Shown in pieces: positions 33,502 to 42,776 of a stretch of DNA of 64,000 nucleotides. Position 1 is the first letter of the stretch, and the number at the start of each line of letters is the position of its first letter. A program made the position numbers and the translations under genes. The DNA lies in contig NZ_WMJZ01000020.1 in NCBI RefSeq assembly GCF_009711095.1, forward strand, positions 1 to 64,000, written 5' to 3'. A model generated the notes under the pieces. The model did no database searches. It worked only from the letters and a program-made list of their open reading frames with translations, and was not told where the DNA came from. The DNA is from Intestinirhabdus alba. GTDB lineage: Bacteria; Pseudomonadota; Gammaproteobacteria; Enterobacterales; Enterobacteriaceae.

Positions 33502-33694
33502 TTGCAGAATCCTCGATTAATTTCAGTAGCTCCCGGGTACGCACGATGAAGCGGGTGAATCCATACGCCCAGGCTATCCCGTAACGCCTGCGGTTATCCT
33601 GGAACAACATCCGGTCTTCCCAGTGCCACCATCGCCGCCCTTTAATGGAATCCGGCAGAAAAAGAGAAATAAGACTAATCACGCCCTGAATCAT
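33464..33694 (-). CDS. Small phage protein, 76 aa
   Basis: Start at 33694 behind GCAGGAGCC. Overlaps the end of the gp37-like gene and the start of the DUF2635 gene, an arrangement typical of translated phage genes. N-terminus hydrophobic (MIQGVISLISLFLPDSI), then aromatic and basic. No family recognised; sits where Mu has small genes between gp37 and gp38. Confidence 0.55.
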   Translation of the reverse strand: MIQGVISLISLFLPDSIKGRRWWHWEDRMLFQDNRRRYGIAWAYGFTRFIVRTRELLKLIEDSANGKTKGTGCAGA

Positions 33695-34343
33695 GGTCTG
33701 GCTCCTGCAGTTCGACCAGGTCTTCCGGATCGTCCTCCGGTCGGGTGCCTGGCTGGTGATAACGCATACCGACGCGCAGAAAATCCGGATCCGGATCGGA
33801 CAGTTCGCCCCGGTAAATATTGAAGTCGGCATCCGGTGAGGCGGGGTCGCCTGAGCGCTCCGGCCATCTGCCATTCTCCAGCGCCAGCTCCACCCAGCGG
33901 GTATCGAATTCACACGCAAAGACGGCCAGCGCCTGGTCTTTCATCCGGGTGTTAAACAACGTGCGGACCCGGCCCGGCTCGAAATAGTCAATTTTCAGCC
34001 CCAAATCCTGCCCGGTGATAAGACGGCGAACCGACGTTACCAGGCGGTTGGTCCCGACTTCATTCAGATTAACGCCGCCGTGGCGGGCGCTTTCGTCGTC
34101 GCGGTCGTTGTAGTCACCCACAACCACCACAAAACGCCCGGTAGCGATGCGCTTCTGGCGTGAGGTGCTGTAACGCTCGGTTTTGACAATGCCGCCGAAC
34201 GTGACCCACGCGGAGGGTAAACGGCGAACAATCTCGCCCGGATCGTCGTCCAGCTCCCCAGAGTAGGTGGTCACATCCAGCACCATCTCTCCCAGTCCAC
34301 GACGCAGGCGCTCAACTATGGCCCGTTCAATGGACGTAATCAA
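33675..34343 (-). CDS. Head-tail/tail completion protein (Mu gp37, DUF1834)
   Basis: 222 aa with MITSIERAIVERLRRGLGEM, LPSAWVTFGG and YFEPGRVRTLFNTRMKDQAL, the DUF1834 pattern of Mu gp37. Probably a tail terminator or connector between head and sheath. Overlaps the gp36 stop by four bases. Confidence 0.88.
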   Translation of the reverse strand: MITSIERAIVERLRRGLGEMVLDVTTYSGELDDDPGEIVRRLPSAWVTFGGIVKTERYSTSRQKRIATGRFVVVVGDYNDRDDESARHGGVNLNEVGTNRLVTSVRRLITGQDLGLKIDYFEPGRVRTLFNTRMKDQALAVFACEFDTRWVELALENGRWPERSGDPASPDADFNIYRGELSDPDPDFLRVGMRYHQPGTRPEDDPEDLVELQEPDHDSGRD

Positions 34344-34771
34344 AACGCACCGCCCCGGGTGGATTCCCGGCCGAACTGACGGATTCCCGAACAGATACGC
34401 ATCTGGGACGATGACTGGATCACTGAGCCGGACGTATCGCGCCCCAGATTGACTTTTCCACTGGCCACGTCGCGCAGGAACTTGATCGCATCGTCATAGC
34501 GCAGCTTGATTTCGTCGGTCAGGCGTCGGTAATCCGTCGTCAGCTGATAGCGGGCAATATCGCAGCAATACCCAATCAGCACGCCCGGGGTATCCGGCCA
34601 TGGGGTTTTGTAACGCCCCACCAGATAGCCGTCGATAAGAGAGCTGGCCCGCTCCAGGGCAAACTGCAGCTTTTCGTTATCAACCGTTCCCGTGCGTTGC
34701 TCGTCAGTCAGTGAGACTGCTTCGCGTTCGCTGAACGATTTAATAAACTGTTCTGGTGTGGCGTAGGCCAT
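34340..34771 (-). CDS. Head-tail connector (Mu gp36, DUF1320)
   Basis: 143 aa. MAYATPEQFIKSFSEREAVS, then SLIDGYLVGRYKTPWPDTPG and CCDIARYQLT match DUF1320 connectors of Mu-like phages. Acts at the head-tail interface. Immediately upstream lies the coiled-coil gp35-like gene. Confidence 0.9.
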   Translation of the reverse strand: MAYATPEQFIKSFSEREAVSLTDEQRTGTVDNEKLQFALERASSLIDGYLVGRYKTPWPDTPGVLIGYCCDIARYQLTTDYRRLTDEIKLRYDDAIKFLRDVASGKVNLGRDTSGSVIQSSSQMRICSGIRQFGRESTRGGAF

Positions 34772-34774
34772 GGC

Positions 34775-35203
34775 TTATTTCCCTTTTTTGGTGGATTGTG
34801 CGGCGTCCTGCTGCGTGGCCACATCGGCGGCTTTCTGACGCTCCGCTTCCAGATCTGCCGTCAGGTCGGTAACCTTCTGGCGCTCTGCCTTCAGCTCTGC
34901 CGTCAGGTCTGTAACCTTCTGACGTTCAGCATCCAGCCCGGCAGTCAGTTCGCTGTTCTTTTTACGCTCGCCGTCCAGAAGGTCGGTCAGCAGTTTTACC
35001 TGCTGGTACAGCTCATCGGACTGACCAGACGGCTGGTCGTTTGCGTTGCGGATGGCCACGACCAGCATCGGCTCAGATTTAAGCTGCTCCAGCTGCTCTT
35101 TCGTAAAGCGGGACAGCGGGTAAGTCTGGGTTTTATCACTGTGAACCAGTCCCGCACGGCGGAACCCGTCACGTTTAGCGGTAATATCGATAACCTTTTC
35201 CAT
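34775..35203 (-). CDS. Coiled-coil phage protein with 14-residue repeats (gp35 position)
   Basis: 142 aa. Residues 25-65 form a small domain (RFTKEQLEQLKSEPMLVVAI). After it come about four tandem 14-residue repeats of the form DAERQKVTDLTAEL, predicting a long continuous helix. The repeats are visible in DNA as well. Located between major head protein and gp36, where Mu-like phages have gp35/HI1506-type proteins. Function unknown. Confidence 0.7.
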   Translation of the reverse strand: MEKVIDITAKRDGFRRAGLVHSDKTQTYPLSRFTKEQLEQLKSEPMLVVAIRNANDQPSGQSDELYQQVKLLTDLLDGERKKNSELTAGLDAERQKVTDLTAELKAERQKVTDLTADLEAERQKAADVATQQDAAQSTKKGK

Positions 35204-35206
35204 GGA

Positions 35207-36115
35207 TTATGCCTCCGTTCCGGTGGAGCCATAGGCCAGCTGCCAGAGGCCATAGCCGCCAGCGGCGCGGGCTTCTGCCCCGTATTTAAATTTCTTACGG
35301 GTGAATACATCATCCGAATTAAGGTCGGTCTGTTCGACCAGATGCGGGGCTTTACGCTCCTGATAGAAGAACGGGGTAATCGCTTTTTTGGTGTCCAGCA
35401 GGAACCAGGCGGTGTCGCTGGTTAAACGCGGATCCACCACGACTTCCGCCGTGCCCTTATAGATATTGACTTTTCCATCTTCCAGTCGGTCCGACGTCAT
35501 CAGGGCGTTGGCAATATCCTGCAATGCCACCGGGACCAGGAGAATATTCGGCGTAACGTTCAGAGCGCGGCCATCGTCATCTTTGACTTTTCCCATCTGT
35601 GTACGGGCAGCACCATAGGACGCCTTCGCTGCTGCCAGCGTGTCGATGGACAGCGCTTTAGTCCCTTTATTGGAAAAGACGCCATTCCCCACAGGATGGT
35701 CAGTGTCAAAAAAATACTGACCGTCATAGCAAAGTGAGGTAAACGCATTACTTACCAGCCCGGAGACAATCTCATCCGGAAGTTGCGCGGCAGATTCACC
35801 GGCGGATTTCGCCTGGATGGCGTAAATTCCGGTCTGGTCGTCTTCGAGGTCGTTACGGTCGACCTCAATGGTCGCTTCCCAGTCGTCGTTCTCAACGGAG
35901 TATTTGAACGCGGCCAGCGATTTAACGACCTTCTCACCAATCCACTTACGCATCTGAGGGAAGTTGGACAACCAGCCATAATCGTTTGATTTCCCGGTTG
36001 ACGGAATTTTCATCGCAATCTTCTGCCACTGCGTCGGCGCGCCTTTTAACGCCCCGTTAAAAGTGGTTTTCAGATTGACGAAAAACGTCGCAATATTCGC
36101 CTTGTTAACAAGCAT
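35207..36115 (-). CDS. Major head subunit (Mu gpT)
   Basis: 302 aa. MLVNKANIATFFVNLKTTFN and the DYGWLSNFPQMRKWIGEKV block are diagnostic of Mu gpT-like capsid proteins (HK97 fold). The gene lies in the conserved protease-decoration-capsid order. Forms the icosahedral head. Confidence 0.94.
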   Translation of the reverse strand: MLVNKANIATFFVNLKTTFNGALKGAPTQWQKIAMKIPSTGKSNDYGWLSNFPQMRKWIGEKVVKSLAAFKYSVENDDWEATIEVDRNDLEDDQTGIYAIQAKSAGESAAQLPDEIVSGLVSNAFTSLCYDGQYFFDTDHPVGNGVFSNKGTKALSIDTLAAAKASYGAARTQMGKVKDDDGRALNVTPNILLVPVALQDIANALMTSDRLEDGKVNIYKGTAEVVVDPRLTSDTAWFLLDTKKAITPFFYQERKAPHLVEQTDLNSDDVFTRKKFKYGAEARAAGGYGLWQLAYGSTGTEA

Positions 36116-36125
36116 TTGTTACTCC

Positions 36126-36524
36126 TTAAGAGATGAAAACCCAGACGCCGTCCGGGGATACTTCCAGAACAGTTCCGGCAGTACGGTTTACGGTGCCATC
36201 CACACAGACTGTTACGCTGTCTTCCACCTGACAGCGCTTGCCAACTGCGACCTGCTCGACTGGTTTGGCTGAGCTGTTCGCCAGACAGAAGCCAGCGCCG
36301 CGCTGAACCAGAACCAGAGCGTCGCCGTCCGCGCCGTCGGTGTTATCGACACACTCATCGGCCAGCCCGATGACCGCCAGAGAGTCGGTATCAGTGCCTT
36401 TATCGGCAGGAACGGCAAACCCGTCGCTATTGATGGCGACCATGTTGCCCCCGTAGATGTTCACGCCGCCCGCCACTTTCAGGGGAATCAGCAGGCCGTC
36501 TTTACGCCAGATAGCGCGATCCAT
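36126..36524 (-). CDS. Head decoration-type protein (DUF2190-like)
   Basis: 132 aa, beta-rich, with repeated short strands (AVIGLADECVDNTDGADGD, VLVQRGAGFCLANS). Its place between protease and major head protein corresponds to small head or decoration proteins. Family assignment is tentative; no Cys pair or membrane segment is significant. Confidence 0.65.
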   Translation of the reverse strand: MDRAIWRKDGLLIPLKVAGGVNIYGGNMVAINSDGFAVPADKGTDTDSLAVIGLADECVDNTDGADGDALVLVQRGAGFCLANSSAKPVEQVAVGKRCQVEDSVTVCVDGTVNRTAGTVLEVSPDGVWVFIS

Positions 36525-36526
36525 TT

Positions 36527-37630
36527 TTAATCCTCCAGTTGTCTGGCAATTTCCGCCGGGTCGTGACCAAACGCGGAACAGATGGCCAGCTGTTCCGCCG
36601 ACATACTGGCGGTGTTGACCTTGTCTTCCGGTTTCGGCGGGATGAATGTTTTGGTCTGGGTCTGAGTCAGTGCAGCCAGTTTCGGCGCCTTATCCAGCCA
36701 GTCTTTGAACCCGGCCATATCCTTCTGGCCGTAATCCTTCGCCCACGACTCCTGAGCAGGCAGCAGACGGCCGTCAGAGAGCGCCGCCTGAATCAGCGTG
36801 TCGACTTCCTGAGTGGCTGAGGTCTGAGACAGGGCCGCATAACGGGCCTGCAGCTCAGTAAATGCCGCGACCGGAATATGTTTGGCCGGGTCGTATGCCT
36901 GAGCGGACAGGCTGGCGACCTGCTCGTCACGGGCGGTCAGGATGTCCAGCAAGCTGGAGGCGGCCGCCGTGCCGGATTTCTGCTGATTCTGGGTAATGTA
37001 ATCCACCACTTTCTGCAGTTCGGCCTTAATGTCCTCTGGGGTTGATGTTTCGGGCAGGTTTAGCATCCAGCGCAGGCTGCGCAGTAGTTCCGCTAAATAT
37101 TCTTCATCCACAGTGGTGGTCTCCGTTTGGGTTGACAGGTTAGCCAGACGGCTGGCTGCGGCCAGCATGACCGCGTCCATACCATCCAGCGCGGGGGTAT
37201 TAGTGAGCGCGGCGTGCAGCAGCTGCGTGACTTCGCCGCGCTTGTTGTAGAGGAATACCGGGGAAATGTACTTATATTCACCGGCGGCAATCATGGCGGC
37301 GGCTTTGTCGGTCCATTCAACACCGACGGCCCATAGCCCGGACCCGTCGCGCCATTCCACCTGGCTGAACCAGCCCGCAGCGGGTGCAGGCTGGCCGTTT
37401 TTAGCGGCGTAAAGGGTCTGGTGCTCGTAATCAATCACCAGCGGCGTGGCCCGTGCGTCCACCGCAGAGACCAGACTGGCCGCCAGCTCCGCCGTCATGA
37501 CCCAGCGACCGCCATCGACGTCGTCCGGCCGACCATCCACAGCGCTGAATTCCCCGGCGGGGAAAAGCTGGATTTCGTTATGGTTCGCTTTCGCGATTTC
37601 TATGGCTAACGCCGCGATACGTGTTTTCAT
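36527..37630 (-). CDS. Phage protease/scaffold (Mu gpI)
   Basis: 367 aa from the ATG at 37630 (ATG at 37639 is an alternative). The N-terminal half is the Mu gpI peptidase (IQLFPAGEFSAVDGRPDD, TPLVIDYEHQTLYAAKN, GEYKYISPVFLYNKRGE). The C-terminal half is helical and Gln/Ala-rich, acting as scaffold (equivalent to Z). Cleaves scaffold during prohead maturation. A dyad like that before the lysis genes lies 37 bases upstream, so the message may have a very short leader. Confidence 0.88.
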   Translation of the reverse strand: MKTRIAALAIEIAKANHNEIQLFPAGEFSAVDGRPDDVDGGRWVMTAELAASLVSAVDARATPLVIDYEHQTLYAAKNGQPAPAAGWFSQVEWRDGSGLWAVGVEWTDKAAAMIAAGEYKYISPVFLYNKRGEVTQLLHAALTNTPALDGMDAVMLAAASRLANLSTQTETTTVDEEYLAELLRSLRWMLNLPETSTPEDIKAELQKVVDYITQNQQKSGTAAASSLLDILTARDEQVASLSAQAYDPAKHIPVAAFTELQARYAALSQTSATQEVDTLIQAALSDGRLLPAQESWAKDYGQKDMAGFKDWLDKAPKLAALTQTQTKTFIPPKPEDKVNTASMSAEQLAICSAFGHDPAEIARQLED

Positions 37631-37666
37631 ACGCGGCATGATGGCAGGGACACAAAAACGGGAGAA

Positions 37667-37682
37667 GCTGAGGGGGTTCAGC
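37667..37682 (-). promoter_or_regulatory. Candidate late-activator dyad, copy B (PI-like)
   Basis: Minus strand GCTGAACCCCCTCAGC: arms GCTGA/TCAGC around six bases. Thirty-four bases downstream (centre to centre) lies TGC-CATCAT, an extended -10-like sequence (37638-37643). Position corresponds to the Mu PI promoter ahead of gene I. Confidence 0.55.
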
Positions 37683-37838
37683 GGTAGCAATAAGGAAGTA
37701 AGGGGAAAAGCAGGAAAGTAACCCCTGTTAAACCCCTTTTAAAAACGCCTGTAACGGGTTTTCAGGGGGGAGGTAACAGAACGGCGCCTCTCAGGAAGAT
37801 AAAACGCGCACAGGGGATTACAGCGCGTTTGTCATCGA

Positions 37839-38390
37839 CTAGTCAATAACGCGTTCAAAGTAGAGGATCGCGGTTTCTTCCAGGTCCCTGATATCGCTGT
37901 CGATTAACTGGAGGAACGGTCGGGCGGGCATATTCACCGTATAGGCGCCGACGGTCGCGCTCTGTACAAAATTGCTGTTGCGCTTTCTGACGAACTGGCG
38001 GCTGACACCGCCGCTTTTGTACTGTTTAAAATACAGGTTAGTCGTCCGGGCCGGATGCCTGATTTCGCCGCCCTCGTTGTGGATCCGGGCGTATCTGACA
38101 TTGGTCCCGACAGTGGCGTCGTCATTCGTTACAGCGGCCCTAATGCTCGCCGCCAGTCGACCGGATTTCTGGAGGATCTGCCCCGGGCCGCGCCGCTTTG
38201 CATAGGCCGGACTCCAGCCCATCCATTTGGGGCGGCCTTCCTGCTGAAAGTTTTCCTCTACGACATCGAGCATTGTCCCGGCCAGCGCGGTCATCAGGTC
38301 ATGGCGTTGGGTGGTGGAGCGGATCAGTTTGTCGAGCGTGGTGTTATACGCCGTTAAGTCGATTTTAATATCCAGTTTATCCGCTGCCAT
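37839..38390 (-). CDS. Virion morphogenesis protein (Mu gpG)
   Basis: 183 aa, ATG overlapping the gpF stop. GRPKWMGWSPAYAKRRGPGQ and ILQKSGRLAASI blocks are those of the phage virion morphogenesis (tail completion) family, followed by the YARIHNEGG motif. Needed for head-tail joining. A 150-base gap without a gene separates it from the protease gene. Confidence 0.9.
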   Translation of the reverse strand: MAADKLDIKIDLTAYNTTLDKLIRSTTQRHDLMTALAGTMLDVVEENFQQEGRPKWMGWSPAYAKRRGPGQILQKSGRLAASIRAAVTNDDATVGTNVRYARIHNEGGEIRHPARTTNLYFKQYKSGGVSRQFVRKRNSNFVQSATVGAYTVNMPARPFLQLIDSDIRDLEETAILYFERVID

Positions 38391-39553
38391 TACGCCCCCG
38401 GAGTGTCCTGTAGCGCCCAGCCTGTCAGCTCGCCACCCTGAACAGTGGCCACCGACCAGCGTTTGCCGTACTGCATCGAATAGCGCCACGCATTCCCGCT
38501 CTGCGTCATCGTCTGCGCATTCTCTATAGTCTGCTGGATCAGAACGTAATCGGACATCAGCGGCGGTGTGTCACGCTGCGCCAGCTGCTGCATGACCGGA
38601 GCCGACAGACTGACGGTCTGACGGTCTGCGCCAGTATGGCCCATCTGGTCGGGTGACAGAACGGCCAGCGGATAACGCTGGCGGGCGTCCAGTTGCGCAG
38701 TATTCCGCAATGCCCGGGCAAAGTCCGGCCCGGTCAGGGAGCCGGTGACGTACTGGCGGGCGGACGCATAATGATACTTATCCAGCTCCGGCTGCCAGGC
38801 AACACGCCCCGGGTTATAACCAAAGCCCGCATCAGCGGTATAGACAGAGCCATCCGGCATTCTGAGGCCCATCGTTTTGATGGTCTGTCCGGGCTGGCCG
38901 TATTCCTGTTCTACTTCGACCAGACGGCCCTCACTGCTCTGAACGGTAAGCCCGTATTTCTCCACGTCCGCCTGAGAGCGGGCACGAATACGACAGCGGC
39001 AGCCGTACCCGTCCGGGGGATACAAATATTCCCAGACCGGGTCGTCTGCTGGCGCCGTAAACCTGTTCAGGGCAGCATGTCTGGGCCGGGTGTGGGAGTC
39101 CATCACCGCCACGCGTTCAAAATAGGGCCGGTCGGCAACGTTGGCCATCTGTTGCTGATAGCGCCCGACGTTATAGCTGGACTGAATATTGGTATCAAAG
39201 ATGGTCTGTAAGCGGCGTGGCGTCAGTTGTTTGCCCTGTAGTTCCCCGGTCTCCGGATCAGCGACCAGCCCTTTACCCATCCAGCCTTTAGCCTCCAGTA
39301 GAGGCAGCAACCCCTTAACGAACTCCTGCCAGGTGTCGCCATTCTCCAGCGCAGACTGGAGGGCGCCCCGGATATCCTGCAGCACGTCAAGCTTCATGAC
39401 CCCCGCTACGGTAAACGAGCGGGCGTGGGCCACATCGCGGACGTCGAACCAGTTGAAGCCGATGGCGTACCCCTTTGACTCGAAGTAATTAATTGCTTCT
39501 TCCGGGGCCAGCGTGTAGGCATAACCCAGATCAACGTCGTCAGCTGTCGGCAT
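38390..39553 (-). CDS. Head morphogenesis protein (Mu gpF)
   Basis: 387 aa. The C-terminal core DSHTRPRHAALNRFTAP followed by PPDGYGCRCRIRARS is the Mu F-like motif with its conserved His and Cys residues. Minor capsid protein injected or bound at the portal. Overlaps the portal gene by 14 bases. Confidence 0.94.
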   Translation of the reverse strand: MPTADDVDLGYAYTLAPEEAINYFESKGYAIGFNWFDVRDVAHARSFTVAGVMKLDVLQDIRGALQSALENGDTWQEFVKGLLPLLEAKGWMGKGLVADPETGELQGKQLTPRRLQTIFDTNIQSSYNVGRYQQQMANVADRPYFERVAVMDSHTRPRHAALNRFTAPADDPVWEYLYPPDGYGCRCRIRARSQADVEKYGLTVQSSEGRLVEVEQEYGQPGQTIKTMGLRMPDGSVYTADAGFGYNPGRVAWQPELDKYHYASARQYVTGSLTGPDFARALRNTAQLDARQRYPLAVLSPDQMGHTGADRQTVSLSAPVMQQLAQRDTPPLMSDYVLIQQTIENAQTMTQSGNAWRYSMQYGKRWSVATVQGGELTGWALQDTPGA

Positions 39554-41135
39554 TCAGACGCCCCCAGATATCCGAGACAAAAAACGCCTGGGTCAGCAGC
39601 TGCCGCAGCGTGTCGTCCGGCAGCGTGGGCCAGGCTTCCGCCAGGATGTTCATCGCCTCATCGGCGCTTTGTCCCTGCTGCAGCGCCTGCACCAGTGGCG
39701 CCAGCAGCTCCTGCATCCCCTGATTGATGGCACCGGCGGGCAGTTCTGCGCGATCGATAGCCTCCTGAGCCGGATCGTCATCGTCGGTTGTGCGGGTGTT
39801 GAGCGCTGCCAGATTCAGGGATTCATAGCGCTGTCTCAGGCTGACTGGCGCGGTCAGCGTGGCCACCGGCGGAACCTCCAGCACCGGCTCGCCGTCCTTC
39901 GGTGTCGGGATGCCAGTCTTCTTCCTGACCCACGAAACCGGAATATCCGACAGGCGGACCTGATTCACCAGCGTGGCCAGCCCGGTCGCCCAGTTGCTGA
40001 TATCAATCTCTTCCTGGGTATCAAACACGAAACGGGGCAACCGGCGCGGATGGATTTCATCGTAGCCGTTCAGGGTAGCCAGCATGTGGGCCAGGTTATT
40101 AAACATCCCTTCCAGTTGCCGGGCATCGGCCGTCAGAATATCGTGGCGCACCTCGTTATGGACGTTCCCCAGCGCGTTAGTCGATGTTTTACCGTCGGCC
40201 TGGCTGGTCAGCGTACTGCCTAAAATCGCCTTTGAGGTGGTGCGCTCCGCCCAGTCAATCATGGCCATAAACGTGTCGGCGCCACCTGACGCGGCGTTTT
40301 CGAATTTGATTTCGTTCCCCTGGGGAATAGCGGCCACCGCTTCATGCCCCAGGGTGACCAGCGCCTCCAGTATCTGATCCCGGTCCTCGTCGCTGGTTCC
40401 CTGCGCATAATAGGCGATACGGGCCGGCAGACCGTATATCTCCAGGAACTCCGCCAGGTCACGCAGGGCAAAGTTTTTAAACAGATAGGGCCAGACCAGA
40501 ACGCGGTACAGCCCCGACGAACCGATAAACCCGGAGCGGGCGTTATTACGATGGACCAGCCAGCCGAACGGCCACAGCTCGGACCCGCTTTTTCCGTCTT
40601 CATAGCTGCCATCGTCGAGGCGGATTTCGTCCCCGTGCTCCGGCGTGGTAATAAACCAGTGGTGCGGCTTTTTGGTCAGCGACGCCGGTAGCCAGGTCTT
40701 GTCGACCAGCTCCCAGACGATTTCCTGACAGCTGAAACCATAGCCCACCGCACTCATACCGTTGAGGATCACATCCTCCATATTGGGGATGCCGGTCATC
40801 CAGTCGGCCACGGCGGCGGTCAGGTTCAGCTCGTCGCGGGAGGCGTTAGCCGGTGGCTCTATGGACCAGTCCAGCGTAAGCAGCGCATTACGGCGCTTTT
40901 CCATTTCCGCGAACAGGTGACCATCGCGCTCTTCCATATCGCCGAACAGGCACGCCTGCGCCGACAGGTTTCCCTGTTCGGCGGCCTCCAGGATACGCGG
41001 CAGGCGGCGGATATTCAGACCGCGTGACGGGTGATCGGGATAGATGCGCAGGCGCTCGCTTAACTTAACGCTCTGCGTGGTTTTGAGCGTTTCGCTTTTC
41101 AGCGGTCGCCCGTACATATCAACAATCTGAGCCAT
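39540..41135 (-). CDS. Portal protein (Mu gp29, DUF935)
   Basis: 531 aa. MAQIVDMYGRPLKSETLKTT, GFSCQEIVWEL and RTTSKAILGSTLTSQADGKT are hallmark DUF935 segments. Forms the dodecameric DNA entry ring. Follows the terminase with a one-base overlap. Confidence 0.94.
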   Translation of the reverse strand: MAQIVDMYGRPLKSETLKTTQSVKLSERLRIYPDHPSRGLNIRRLPRILEAAEQGNLSAQACLFGDMEERDGHLFAEMEKRRNALLTLDWSIEPPANASRDELNLTAAVADWMTGIPNMEDVILNGMSAVGYGFSCQEIVWELVDKTWLPASLTKKPHHWFITTPEHGDEIRLDDGSYEDGKSGSELWPFGWLVHRNNARSGFIGSSGLYRVLVWPYLFKNFALRDLAEFLEIYGLPARIAYYAQGTSDEDRDQILEALVTLGHEAVAAIPQGNEIKFENAASGGADTFMAMIDWAERTTSKAILGSTLTSQADGKTSTNALGNVHNEVRHDILTADARQLEGMFNNLAHMLATLNGYDEIHPRRLPRFVFDTQEEIDISNWATGLATLVNQVRLSDIPVSWVRKKTGIPTPKDGEPVLEVPPVATLTAPVSLRQRYESLNLAALNTRTTDDDDPAQEAIDRAELPAGAINQGMQELLAPLVQALQQGQSADEAMNILAEAWPTLPDDTLRQLLTQAFFVSDIWGRLNADS

Positions 41136-42775
41136 TACCAGCCCCCTGTTCCAAAACGTCCGCGAGTGTCACGCCCCTGGCTTTTCGGGGTGTGGACCTG
41201 AAATTTAGCGCTGCGGGAGACCGCCAGCGTCCAGAGCATATGCAGGCAATCCGGCCCGTCGTCGTGGTCCGCTTTCGGATAGTGGCGGAGTTGGTCAATC
41301 AGCGTCTGGTGGGCCGGACTGATCCGGATCAGGCCGTTGGCCATATGCGGCTGCAGTGATTCAATGCGCAGCGCCTTATCATCCAGCGGAATGACCGGCA
41401 ACGCCGGGACAGGAATGCCGAGAGCGGCGGAACGTTCAACTAACACGGTGCGTAAAAACTCCTGGAACTGGACAGACTCAAACGACCAGCACAGGCAATG
41501 CCATTCACGCTGGTATTTGATGACGTCCTCAATGATTTTATTCGGCAGACGGCGCCGGATATCGGCTTCCACCACATCCAGAATCCCGGTAAAGCGGTTA
41601 AAGCCACCGACCAGAATGGCCGACGGATCGCGCTTCTTGTTCTTCTTGCCGAGGCTGGGGTCGACGGCGCCATAGAAAACCCACTCATTCAGCCGGTTAA
41701 CCCAGAAGTTAATACAGCCTGCAAACAGGGCATCCTCACCGCTGACCGGGTCGTTCTGATATTCAGAATCAAAGGTGTCGTGGCCGTCACGGACACGGAT
41801 TTTCATCAGGGCCAGCAGCGGCCGCGCCGCCCACGATACGACGGCACCGGTCAGCATATCGGCTTCATTCTGCTGATAAAACGCCTCCGCGGCCTCCAGT
41901 TGCTTGTTACGGATCAGCTCTTCCCACTCGTCCCATAGTTTCATGTGTGCGGGCCACTGGATCACGGCCCTGAATCGGGCCGTTTTCCACATCGGATTAT
42001 CCAGCGTTCGGGAGAGGACAGAGTCGTAATGGAGAATAGTCCCGATATAGACAATATCGGTCTTACCGCCAGCCTCGCCCAGTGGCATGACGGTTTTGGT
42101 CAGCCAGTCGTGCAGCTTGTCGCGCTGCTCCGGGTTGCGGACCATCTCGTCGTTCTCGATATCATCCAGAATAATGAGGTCCGGGCGATAGGGGCCATGA
42201 CGCAAGCCGCGCAGCTTCTTACCACTACCGGCAACGGTGATTTTGATGTTATTGGCGGTGACGATGGTCCCCATTCGCCAGACACGCCCCTGGCCGCATA
42301 CTGCCGGGAAATCGTTCTTTAAACGGGGGTTAAACTCCAGTTCTGCCTTGATGGCCTCCAGCATCGGATAGGCCTGGTCGATACTGTCCATAATGATGAC
42401 CGGGTAATGCTTCAGGCCCAGAATGATGACCCACAAATTAAACAACTGACTGACCAGCGTCGATTTAGCCTCACCACGGGGTGCAGCGATGGCGTCATTC
42501 TCGCCGGTCTTACTGGCGATGACTTCCGGCAGCCGTCGGAATAAATATTTATGCAGCTCACTTTTGGCCGGATTTCGGACGTAATGGGGGAAATAAGTCT
42601 CAACAAAAAAATCATAACCCGTGACCGGGTCAGCCACGGCGGCGCGGCGTTCTTTCGTGGCCTGCGGGTCAACAGCGAACCCCAGACACTCGGCCTCGAT
42701 GGTCTGGCGGAGGTTAGAAATATATTCCTGCAGGCTCTGCTGGAACGCTTTAAGGGATAATTTCCGCTTTGCCAC
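41135..42775 (-). CDS. Terminase large subunit (Mu gp28-like)
   Basis: 546 aa from a GTG start at 42775 just after the methyltransferase stop; an upstream ATG at 42829 is possible. ATPase Walker A is IAAPRGEAKSTLVSQL and Walker B LIILDDIENDE; the nuclease region follows with acidic residues (GAVDPSLGKKNKKRD). Drives headful packaging and cleaves host DNA beside the prophage ends. Confidence 0.93.
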   Translation of the reverse strand: MAKRKLSLKAFQQSLQEYISNLRQTIEAECLGFAVDPQATKERRAAVADPVTGYDFFVETYFPHYVRNPAKSELHKYLFRRLPEVIASKTGENDAIAAPRGEAKSTLVSQLFNLWVIILGLKHYPVIIMDSIDQAYPMLEAIKAELEFNPRLKNDFPAVCGQGRVWRMGTIVTANNIKITVAGSGKKLRGLRHGPYRPDLIILDDIENDEMVRNPEQRDKLHDWLTKTVMPLGEAGGKTDIVYIGTILHYDSVLSRTLDNPMWKTARFRAVIQWPAHMKLWDEWEELIRNKQLEAAEAFYQQNEADMLTGAVVSWAARPLLALMKIRVRDGHDTFDSEYQNDPVSGEDALFAGCINFWVNRLNEWVFYGAVDPSLGKKNKKRDPSAILVGGFNRFTGILDVVEADIRRRLPNKIIEDVIKYQREWHCLCWSFESVQFQEFLRTVLVERSAALGIPVPALPVIPLDDKALRIESLQPHMANGLIRISPAHQTLIDQLRHYPKADHDDGPDCLHMLWTLAVSRSAKFQVHTPKSQGRDTRGRFGTGGW

Positions 42776-42776
42776 G

